A stretch of DNA of 64,000 nt from JBBROS01 sp965217935. GTDB lineage: Bacteria; Pseudomonadota; Alphaproteobacteria; Acetobacterales; Acetobacteraceae. Where the stretch lies: positions 992,001 through 1,056,000 of the forward strand of contig OZ244581.1 of NCBI GenBank assembly GCA_965217935.1. Reading direction: 5' to 3'. The number at the start of each line of letters is the position of its first letter. Positions within the stretch are counted from its first letter, which is position 1. Positions 8,272 to 16,001 of the stretch are shown here, piece by piece. Below the pieces are notes generated by a model. The model saw nothing but the letters and a program-made list of their open reading frames with translations. It was not told the origin of the DNA and did no database searches. The translations under genes and the position numbers were made by a program.

Positions 8272-9300
8272 ATGCCGGGTTACAGGGTCGCAGTCGTCGG
8301 AGCCACCGGAGCCGTCGGACGCGAGATCCTCAAGACCCTCGCCGAACGCGACTTCCCGATCAGCGAAGTCGCCGCCGTCGCCTCCGCCCGCTCCGCCAAC
8401 CAAGAAGTCGGCTTCGGCGACAAGCAGGTCCTCAAGGTCCGCAGCCTCGATGCCTTCGACTTTGCCGGCTACCACATCGCCCTCTTCAGCCCCGGCGCGT
8501 CCGTCAGCGCCGTCCACGCCCCCCGGGCCGCCCGCGCCGGCTGCCTCGTCATCGACAACACCAGCGAATTCCGCATGGAGCATGACGTCCCCCTCGTCGT
8601 TCCCGAAGTGAATCCGGAGGCGCTCGGCCGCATCCGGCGGGGAATCGTCGCCAACCCCAACTGCAGCACCATCCAGATGGTGGTGGCGCTCAAGCCGCTG
8701 CACGACAAGTTCCGCGCGAAGCGCGTCGTGGTCGCCACCTATCAATCGGTCAGCGGCGCCGGCAAGGACGGCATGGACGAGCTCTGGTCCCAGTCCCGCG
8801 CCATGTACGTCAACGACCCGGTCAGGCCGCAGGAGTTCACCAAGCAGATCGCCTTCAACTGCATCCCCCACATCGACCGCTTCTTGGAGGACGGCTCCAC
8901 GAAGGAGGAGTGGAAAATGGCCGTCGAGACCCGCAAGATTCTCGGTCCCGACATCCTCGTCGCCGCTACCTGCGTCCGCGTCCCCGTGTTCATCGGCCAC
9001 TCGGAGGCGGTGACGGCCGAGTTTCACGAGCCGGTGACGGTTGCCGAAGCGCGGGCGGCGTTGCGCGAGGCGCCCGGCGTCGTGGTGCAGGACAGCCGCG
9101 ACGACGGCGGCTACGTCACCCCCATCGACAGCGTGGGCGAGGACGCCACCTTCGTCAGCCGCATCCGCAAGGATCCGACGGTGGAGCACGGGCTGCAGTT
9201 CTGGTGCGTGTCGGACAACCTCCGCAAAGGCGCGGCCCTCAATGCGGTCCAGATCGCCGAGGCCGTCGTTGCGCGAGGCTTGCTGAAGCGCGCCGCCTAA
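8272..9300 (+). CDS. asd: aspartate-semialdehyde dehydrogenase
   Basis: A 342-residue enzyme reducing aspartyl-4-phosphate to aspartate semialdehyde for lysine, threonine, methionine and diaminopimelate synthesis. VVGATGAVGREIL at the N-terminus is the NADP-binding loop, VANPNCSTIQ holds the catalytic Cys, and RVPVFIGHSEAV the catalytic His region. The frame is open further upstream, but the ATG at 8272 follows GGAGAGCGG and begins exactly at the family's N-terminus. It is monocistronic, followed by repeat family B copy 3. Confidence 0.96.
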   Translation: MPGYRVAVVGATGAVGREILKTLAERDFPISEVAAVASARSANQEVGFGDKQVLKVRSLDAFDFAGYHIALFSPGASVSAVHAPRAARAGCLVIDNTSEFRMEHDVPLVVPEVNPEALGRIRRGIVANPNCSTIQMVVALKPLHDKFRAKRVVVATYQSVSGAGKDGMDELWSQSRAMYVNDPVRPQEFTKQIAFNCIPHIDRFLEDGSTKEEWKMAVETRKILGPDILVAATCVRVPVFIGHSEAVTAEFHEPVTVAEARAALREAPGVVVQDSRDDGGYVTPIDSVGEDATFVSRIRKDPTVEHGLQFWCVSDNLRKGAALNAVQIAEAVVARGLLKRAA

Positions 9301-9370
9301 TTTCGGGCATCGGCATGGACGATTATGCCTGGCACGGTCTCATCGATGATCCGTTCGCGTCCTCCAGCTT

Positions 9371-9483
9371 TTAGGGCAGCGTTCGCTTCAAGTGCGGCGG
9401 CACGCCGACAAAGCCGCCCGGCAAACCGAAAACTAAGGCCCTGTTCGCCCAATCAAATCGCAGCGGTTATTGCCGAACAAGCC
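9371..9483 (+). repeat. dispersed intergenic repeat family B, copy 3
   Basis: It shows the same blocks as copies 1 and 2: TTAGGGCAGCGTTCGC, GCGGCGGCACGCCGACAAAG, CCGCCCGGCAAA, AAGGCCCTGTTCGC, CAATCAAATCGCAGCGG and TTGCCGAACAAGCC. It lies between asd and the Tn3 transposase remnant, in the same orientation as the other copies. Confidence 0.6.
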
Positions 9484-9639
9484 GTGAGCTCGACGTTGCG
9501 CATCTCAAGCTGCGAGGCAGAACGCCCTTACGATTGCTTGAGCAAGCGCACGGCATTGTGACGGTCTCGGCCATCGTCGTGGCCATCGAGACATCTGGCG
9601 GCGGCAACTACGCCGCTGAAGGGTGGCTCCTTCTCTTGA

Positions 9640-10790
9640 CGGCCTGAGCCAACATCTCTGCCATTGGCCGCCGCTTCGGGTCCGGCCAAAATTGTGATGC
9701 GGGTGTGCATGTCGAGGTTGAAGCGTCCGCAGGGGTTGACGTGCGTCCGAAGCAAGGGCGTCAGCGCGTGCAGGTCGCGCGTCGTCAGGCGGCCTTTCCA
9801 CTTGGGGCGGGCCAGCGCCGTCTGGATCATGAGCGTGTTGACGTAGACGATGCAGTTCTGCAGCAGGCGTGGGCTGAGCAGGCTCGCTTCCTGGTCCTCG
9901 CGCCGGTGGCTGGACACCTCGCCGCGGCGGGCGAGGAAGATGAAGCCATTGGCCAAGTTCCATTGCTCAATCACGTTCCGCTCGTCGTTGATCTCCGCCC
10001 TGAGCGCACGGTCGTGCAGGTCGCGGGCCAGGAATACCGTTTTCACCGCTTCCCAAGCTGCATCAGCGCCTTGTAGATCGGGTGCTGGGCGTTTCGCGCT
10101 TGAAGCGGCGCAGGATGGCTTCCGCCTCCGCCGTGCCCAGCCGAAGCGCGGTGGCACACTTGACCATCTCGTCGTAGTGTTGTCGGCCAAGTTTCCATTC
10201 GGGCGGGTGAGGACGAGGGCGATGTGCGGGTAGGCGCCGGCCTGGGCGGCATCGGACCGGCACAGACGCTTTTTGCCGATGCGCTTGAGCTGCAGCAGGA
10301 GCTGGAAGCCCAGGAGTTTGGTGAATGCAACGGCCATGGTACTCTGGCCGTGGCTGTCCACGTATTGCCGGTCCACCTCTAGGCGGTGCAGTGACGCAGG
10401 ATGCCCTGGATCATGCTGGCCGCCTCCGATGACGACGGCGACTTCAGCTGCGAGTGGATGCCTAGCGACTTGCGCTTGACGTGCCAGTAGATCGTCACCC
10501 CGCGCCCGCCTTAGCGGACGTGCCATTGCTTGGTCAGGTTCTGGTCCCAGGCGCCGAAGTGCTTGCTGTCGGAGATGCAGGTGTTGGCGTCCTCGCCCCA
10601 GATCAGGGGATCACGGACGCGCAGGGTAGCGTTCGTCACGTTTGCGATGGTCTCGCGCGGACATAGAGCAGGTTCTGGTAGCTGGCCCCATGCTGGACGG
10701 AGGCCATGCGCTTGAGGCCGGCATTGGCGCCAAGGCCATTCAGGCACAAAAGCAGGCCCGGGCGCAGCACGGGGTAACGACATAAGGCGG
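9640..10790 (-). pseudogene. tnpA: Tn3-family transposase, C-terminal half, multiply frameshifted
   Basis: Read on the minus strand across several frames, the product matches the catalytic half of Tn3-family transposases in order: LLLCLNGLGANAGLKR, HGASYQNLLYVR, ISDSKHFGAWDQNL, GRGVTIYWHVKRKSLG, YVDSHGQSTMAVAFTKLLGF, KCATALRLGTAEAEAILRRF, GEVSSHRREDQEASLLSP, VYVNTLMIQTALA and LTPLLRTHVNPCGRFNLD. At least four frame changes separate these, so it is dead. The N-terminal half lies on the other side of the IS3 element, at 12360-13140. The remaining spacer 10791-11083 is not recognisably Tn3. Confidence 0.85.
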
Positions 10791-11119
10791 GTGCCGGATT
10801 CACGCTAAGACGCAAGTTCCTGAAAGCGCCTGGAGAGTCTTCTTCTCCAAGCCGCGTAGACACAATGTCCCGAATGAACTGCAGTCTGAGTGCTACAGCT
10901 TAGCCCCTAGCCGGATCAAGGCTTTACTCGGCATCAGCGCGAGAGAGATCAATGGGAATAGCCCGGTTCCGTCCGGCGTTCTCGTTCCGGGTGGCTAAAC
11001 GTGAATCCAGCACCCGCCCTATGTTGTGACCCCAGCATGGCGCGGTTCGGTGCTTCATAGGCCATGGGGCTGCGGAGCCGGTCTGACCATCCCCCGTTAC
11101 GGTGGACACGGGTTATGGC

Positions 11120-11986
11120 CTACGCGGCCGCGGCGAGCTGTTCCTTGTTGACCGGCGTCATGTAGCCGATGCCCGAGTGGAGGCGCTCGCGGTTGTGCCA
11201 GCCCTCAATGGCCCGGAACAGGGCCGTGCGCGCTGCCTGCCGGGTGTGGAACGGGCCGTCGCCGTCCAGCTCGGTCTTGAGGCCGCCGAAAAAGCTCTCC
11301 ATGAGCGCGTTGTCCCAGCAGTTCCCCTTGCGGCTCATCGAGCACCGCATCCCATGCTCGTCCAGCACGCGGCGGTAGGCGTGTGCTGCGAATTGGCTGC
11401 CGCGGTCCGAGTGGTGCAGCAGCCCCGGGCAGGGTTTCCGGTTGGTGATGGCCATGTTCAGCGCCGCCAGGGTCAACTCCTGCGGCATGGTCTCGTTCAT
11501 GGCCCAGCCGATGATCTTGCGCGAGAACAGGTCCATGATGGCGGCCAGGTAGAGCCACCCCTCGCCGGTGGCGATGTAGGTCAAGTCAGCCAGCCAGACC
11601 TGGTTTGGCGCGACCGCGGACGCGAACTGCCGGTCCAGCAGGTTGGGGGCAGGCGGGAAGGCATGATTGCTGTCCGTGGTCTTGCGGAACGCCCGCCGAC
11701 GGCGCGCCTGGATGCCGTGCGTGCGCATGAGCCGCGCCACGCGGTTGCACCCCACCCGCTTGCCCTCGGCCCGCAGGGACGCATGCACGCGCGGGCTGCC
11801 GTAGCGGCGCCGGCTGCTGGCGTGCACGCGGCGAATGTCCTCGACCAGCGCCTTGTTCGCCTGGGCGCGGGCGCTCTCGGGCCGGCCGCGCCACGCATAG
11901 TAGCCACTGGCGCTGACCCGCAGCACCGAGCACATCACCCGCACGAGGAACACCTCGCGGTGTTCCTCGATGAAACGGAACCTCAT
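11120..11986 (-). CDS. IS3-family transposase OrfB (DDE catalytic subunit)
   Basis: 288 residues with the rve integrase fold. The catalytic triad is visible in WLADLTYIATGEGWLYL (D), LLHHSDRGSQFAAHAY (D) and GNCWDNALMESFFGGLK (E), the DD(35)E spacing of IS3 elements, with the usual K/R one turn after E. An HTH_21-like region (RRYGSPRVHASL, NRVARLMR) precedes it. Its ATG overlaps the orfA stop by four bases. The active OrfAB fusion would be made by -1 frameshifting at the A7 run (12014-12020 on the plus strand as T7), after which the frame reads SSRHLLEPAEM into OrfB. Confidence 0.95.
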   Translation of the reverse strand: MRFRFIEEHREVFLVRVMCSVLRVSASGYYAWRGRPESARAQANKALVEDIRRVHASSRRRYGSPRVHASLRAEGKRVGCNRVARLMRTHGIQARRRRAFRKTTDSNHAFPPAPNLLDRQFASAVAPNQVWLADLTYIATGEGWLYLAAIMDLFSRKIIGWAMNETMPQELTLAALNMAITNRKPCPGLLHHSDRGSQFAAHAYRRVLDEHGMRCSMSRKGNCWDNALMESFFGGLKTELDGDGPFHTRQAARTALFRAIEGWHNRERLHSGIGYMTPVNKEQLAAAA

Positions 11987-12306
11987 CTCGGCGGGCTCGA
12001 GAAGATGCCGACTGCTTTTTTTAGGATGTCGCGCTCCATTTGCGCCCGCTCCAGCTCCCGGCGCAGGTGCCGGATCTCAAGCTGCTCGACCGTCGCAGGG
12101 ACCGCAGCGGCGTCAGGCCGGACCACGGACGCTGCCTGTCCCGCTCCGTTGGCCAGGCTGCGCCAGCGCCGCAGCATCGATGGCTCCAGGCCCAGTTCGG
12201 CCGCCACCTGCGTCAGCGGCCGCCCGCTGTCCCGCAACAGGACCACCGCCTCGCGCTTGAACTCGTCCGTGAACTCTCGTCGAGTTTTCTTCGTCATCAT
12301 CGGCAC
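11983..12306 (-). CDS. IS3-family transposase OrfA (HTH subunit)
   Basis: 107 residues. FTDEFKREAVVLLRDSGRP followed by LTQVAAELGLEPSMLRRWR is the HTH_Tnp_1 DNA-binding domain, then a leucine-rich coiled coil (VEQLEIRHLRRELERAQME) ends in RDILKKAVGIF. The slippery sequence CTAAAAAAAGC lies in the KK codons near the end, the place used for the -1 shift in IS3 relatives. It binds the terminal inverted repeats. Confidence 0.93.
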   Translation of the reverse strand: MPMMTKKTRREFTDEFKREAVVLLRDSGRPLTQVAAELGLEPSMLRRWRSLANGAGQAASVVRPDAAAVPATVEQLEIRHLRRELERAQMERDILKKAVGIFSSPPR

Positions 12307-12359
12307 CTCCGCTCCCGCAGGAGCTTACGCGAGGTGTCCACCGTAACGGGGGATGGTCA

Positions 12360-13140
12360 GTCGGTGAAGCCGAGCCGCAGGTCGGTTTCCTGGACCATGT
12401 CGAGTAGGCCCGTCATCGGCCATTTGGCAGCGACCGCCGCCTTGAGCGCCTCGATGCTGGCCGGCGGCGGCTTGGGCTGTGGGGGCGAAAGACGGATCCA
12501 GCCGCCGCCCTTGGCAGCGATGCGGATGTCGGGGTTGCGCGGCAGGGCAGCACGCATCTCCTCTTGCCGACGGGCGATGAACGCGCCGCGCTCGCGGGGC
12601 AGGTCGAGGGCGGCGCAATGTTCGTCGCGTCGGGCCGCGAGGTCAGCCGGCGCCTCCTCATCGGGAATTTCTGTCGCGATCCGCTCCTGTCACCCACACC
12701 CCTTTGCACCGGAGCTGGTCGCGCAGGACTTCGAGGGCGCAGATTTTGTGAGTGATGCGGTCTACGCGCGGCCGGCGCAGCGCATCGGTATCCACCACGG
12801 CGTTGCGCCAGAGCGGCCGCACCATGACCTTCGTCGGTATGTCCTATCCATGGCATAAACACGCAGCCTGGCGCCGGCATAGCGCCGCACGAGGCCCAGC
12901 GCCCGGACCACCGGCTGATGCGCTTCGTTGTTGGAATGAAAGTCGGGCGCGGCCAGCAGGTCCGGCACGGCGCGGCGGTCGTGGCCGCGGCAGGAGGAGG
13001 AGCGGATCATCGCGCGCAAGGTGGTTCGATACGTCGGGCCGGTTGCCTTGGCTTCGCGCACCAGGTCCTTGAACGTCTGCTCGCCGACCGCAGGGTCATG
13101 CCGTCCAATGCGTCAGCAATCGCATGCACTCTGGCCAAAG
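12360..13140 (-). pseudogene. tnpA: Tn3-family transposase, upstream fragment, frameshifted
   Basis: Minus-strand frames give consecutive Tn3 transposase segments: REAKATGPTYRTTLRAMIRS, FHSNNEAHQPVVRALGLV, KVMVRPLWRNAVVDTDALRR, DRITHKICALEVLRDQLRCK, GVWVTGADRDRN, then WIRLSPPQPKPPPASIEALK and KWPMTGLLDMVQETDLRLGF, which runs straight into the IS3 end. Frame changes near 12780 and 12680 show decay beyond the IS insertion. Its upstream junction with the GspN-like pseudogene lies around 13140-13190. Together with 9640-10790 it makes most of one transposase gene. Confidence 0.8.
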
Positions 13141-13189
13141 CAGCTGGACCAGCTTGCCTGCGCGCCAGCCGCGGCTGAGCAACGGCCGC

Positions 13190-13657
13190 CTGGCCGCCGC
13201 CCGAACTCGGCCCGAAGCTCGGGCGCAGCGATCGGAACCCGTCTGGCCCTTGCAGCACGATCTCACCCGGCCCGATCGACCGGACGTAAACCACCCGATC
13301 CGCCTGCCTTCCTGCACGATCACCGCCCGGTTCTCACCGGCAAAGATCGCGGTCCGACCATCGAAGGCCACGAGAATGCCGCTCAACCGGAGGCAGCGGC
13401 ACGTCAGGCGGCGTCTCGGCACGGGCCGCCGTCCCTGCCACGGGCGGACGCCGCGACGGGCTGAACAACGGCCGGCCAAGCAACGCCGCAGACAACTGCA
13501 GCAGATCGGCCGGACTGCGCGGCGCCTCCTCCGCTTTTGCATTCTGCGGCAGCGAGACGGCCGCCGCCGGCGGCGCCTCAGCCCCGGCATGGAGCTCCCA
13601 GGTAATTGCGGCTGATAAACCGGCGGCCAGCAGGCCGAGCGGAACGAGCGAATTCAT
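13190..13657 (-). pseudogene. GspN/GspC-like general secretion pathway protein, frameshifted
   Basis: It begins MNSLVPLGLLAAGLSAAITW, a signal anchor, then LLQLSAALLGRPLFSPSRRP, a motif seen in small periplasmic proteins of alphaproteobacterial type II secretion (gsp) operons. The following segments LSGILVAFDGRTAIFAG, AVIVQEGRRIG and VRSIGPGEIVLQGPDGF are in two further frames, with shifts near 13395 and 13300. No other gsp gene is nearby, so this is an isolated, broken remnant joined to the Tn3 fragment. The family assignment rests on motif resemblance only. Confidence 0.5.
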
Positions 13658-13884
13658 CGTCAAATTCAAGCGCCCGACAATCACGCTTTGATGTAACCGC
13701 ACCCGCAGTCAAACGCCCGAGACACTTGAGTGACGCTCCACGGCGGCTCGCCCGCGCGGAACGCCAACACCGGCGCCCCCACGACCGAACCGGGCATGGT
13801 CGAGCAGGACACCCAGGACCTCGCCGCCGCTGGCGTCACCCTGCCCAGCGAAATCGGCCCCTGCTCTCCCGGCGACCGGCCGGG

Positions 13885-14555
13885 TCAGCACCGGCCAAAC
13901 GTCGCCGCCTTTTCCTGTCGCAGCCCGTCCTCCCGCTTAATTTCGCCCACCATCAAGCCCCACACCCGCGCCAGCGGCCGCCCGCTACCCGTCACCGCGA
14001 CCGCGCCCGCGCCCGCGACCATGATCTCGTTCGCCCGCGGCGCACCGTTCACCCGCACCTCCATCCCGTCGAAATGGCTGCGCACGAGCGCGGCATCCTT
14101 GTGCCCCAGCGGGATGTCGAACGCGCCTTCCCGGCCGCCCCGCCTCTTCGACGATGGGATCAGCGCCGTTCCCTTGCCCCGCGCCGCCCGCACCGGCCCA
14201 CCCATCTTCGGCTGCAAGACCGCAGCCGCATGTTCCAATTCGCCGTCCTCCCCAACCAGCGCCGCCTCGCCGCAGCCCTGCACTTTCTCTCCTGCGATCC
14301 CAAGTGCCGCGACCGCCCGTGCCGCGAGCAAACCGCCAAGCTCCTCGCCGGCCTCGATCATCGGTCCAAGGTCCGCACATAAGCGCCCGCGACCGGGTTC
14401 TCGATCACCGCGATCGCTGCCGCCCGGCGCATGGGCGTCACGATCTGCCGGTTCACCTCGATCTTCATCTCCTCGACGACCGTCACCAGCTTGCGGACAC
14501 GGAGGCTCGGCTCAGGTATAGGCTTGCTCCTCGGGGCGAAAGGGATGCCGCGCAT
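13885..14555 (-). pseudogene. amino acid synthesis family protein (DUF1185), one frameshift
   Basis: The N-terminal part (to about 14377) reads VRKLVTVVEEMKIEVNRQI, TPMRRAAAIAVIENPVAGAY; the C-terminal part in the next frame continues LGPMIEAGEELGGLLAARAV, IVGEDGELEHAAAV-like, IPLGHKDAALVRSHFDGMEV and NEIMVAGAGAVA. Together these cover the whole DUF1185 family, whose members are small ring-shaped proteins near amidohydrolase and amino-acid genes. One base lost or gained around 14376 breaks the frame. The family's function is not established. Confidence 0.65.
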
Positions 14556-16001
14556 CGGCGCCACCCGCACATGCCCCCGCGACTGTAACGCGGCACAAAC
14601 GATCAAGTCACGCCAGAGCAGGCCGGCTGCATAACAAGATCTCCTTTCAAGCGCCTGCCCGACCTTGCCGGCCGCCAACCTGCCGAGGTCCCGCGTCACG
14701 AAGCGAAGGCCTGGATGAGCGTCAGGCTGAATCTGGTTAGCCGGCATCCGCCGCACCGCCGAATGCTCCGTCAGGTTCAAGGCATTGGCAGTACCGTCGC
14801 GGCGGCATGCGTCATCGCCGCCGAACCCGCCCGCGCCCGCAACCGGTGCGAATTCGCGCGAGCGCATCCGGCATTCCCGAAAACGCCGCCGGCGCACGAC
14901 AATCTTGCTCAACCTCCTTTACCAGCCCACGCGCCTCAATAATTGACCGCGAAGGACGCGCATCGCTGCCTATACCCCGCGGAGATTCATCCATGCGCCA
15001 GAATAGAGCGTCGGCGAACTCCCTTACGGCACGTTTCCGGCGCCTTCTCCCCGAACCAAACCTCAGGCGTTCGGCCTCATCCGGCTTTCCAGGCCCTCCA
15101 AGCTCATCCCACCCGGATCTGCCTCGGCGGATGCCTTGACCGCGCCGGTCGCAGACGACCAGGGTGCTGCGCCGGCAGGCGGCCATCCGGTTGACCCATC
15201 AGGGTCGATCTCTGCGTCCCGGCCAATCCAGATCGGCGAGGCGGCGGACGTAATGAACCTCAAAGGATTCTGCCTCGGAGCCGCAGTGCCCGCAGTTCTG
15301 CGCAAGGAGACGCTGGACGATCTCGCTGCGAACGCCGCCGCGACCCGCTGGCCGGCGATCGCACAGGATCGTGGCTTTCCTCCATGCCTAAATTGGGATC
15401 TGCTGCGCGAAATCGGGGCGGGCGCGGCGCTATTCCCTCTCGTGCCGGACAAGCCGGATCAAGTGGCCGCCGCCGGGTGCGCCGCTCTGGAGCAATAGCA
15501 TCCAGACATGCTTTTCTTGTCCGCCCAAATAGCCGCGGACGTAGGCGACCTGCGCGAGGCCGTCATCGCGTTCTTCGAGGCGGCAACGATGAAATGCGCG
15601 TTGATCCCCCCAGCGAAAAGCACGGGTTGATCGCCGAGGCGTATGACAGCGCCCAGGCTCCCTCCGAGGAATACGACGGAGCCGGCCATTTGCTGACAAT
15701 AGGCACCTTCCTTGCCATACCCTGACCATTTTGATTGCTGATCGGGTTTGGCGACGCATAGTAAAAACTGGGCGCTAATGCCTGCCGAGCTATTCTGTCG
15801 AACTGGCTGGTAAAGCAATCGGGCAGCGGCCGGGGTCGGCATTCCACATAGCTGTCTGATGGTCCCAATGGCGATGAGTGGAAACTTCCGCCGAGAACGC
15901 AAAGCTAAAAGGCTTACTGCCGCTGGCAATTCGCACGCCTCAGGCAATGCCCGCCTTGCAAGGACGGGCTGCTGCCCAAGGCGTCTAGAACACGACCAGA
16001 T
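14556..16001. other. decayed region without a supportable gene
   Basis: About 1.4 kb in which every frame is either short or of poor composition. Minus-strand frames around 14600-14900 and 15460-15950 hold open stretches (for example FVTRDLGRLAAGKVGQALE and GSVVFLGGSLGAVIRLGD) that look like pieces of old coding sequence but match no family I recognise. It separates the DUF1185 pseudogene from the molybdenum hydroxylase operon and is best read as gene debris. Confidence 0.5.

Larger units (their letters stand above)
11084..12359 (-). mobile_element. complete IS3-family insertion sequence
   Basis: The ends are 26-bp perfect inverted repeats: 11084-11109 begins TGACCATCCCCCGTTACGG and 12334-12359 is its exact reverse complement. 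The bases flanking both ends are GTC (11081-11083 and 12360-12362), a 3-bp target duplication typical of IS3-family insertion. The 1276-bp element holds orfA and orfB with a -1 frameshift signal. Both ORFs are intact and the ends undamaged, so it arrived recently relative to its decayed surroundings. It separates the two halves of the Tn3 transposase remnant. Confidence 0.95.

Noticed and set aside
8233..9189. 318-codon minus-strand frame opposite asd
   Set aside because: Gly/Val/Asp-rich antisense artefact; the plus-strand asd has all catalytic motifs.
12040..12858. Plus-strand frame spanning the IS3 right end
   Set aside because: It crosses the IS boundary and has no family similarity; the minus strand is IS orfA and Tn3 tnpA.
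15136..15498. 120-codon plus-strand frame upstream of the molybdenum hydroxylase operon
   Set aside because: Composition is only mildly coding-like, no start signal, no recognisable family, and the region is full of decayed fragments.
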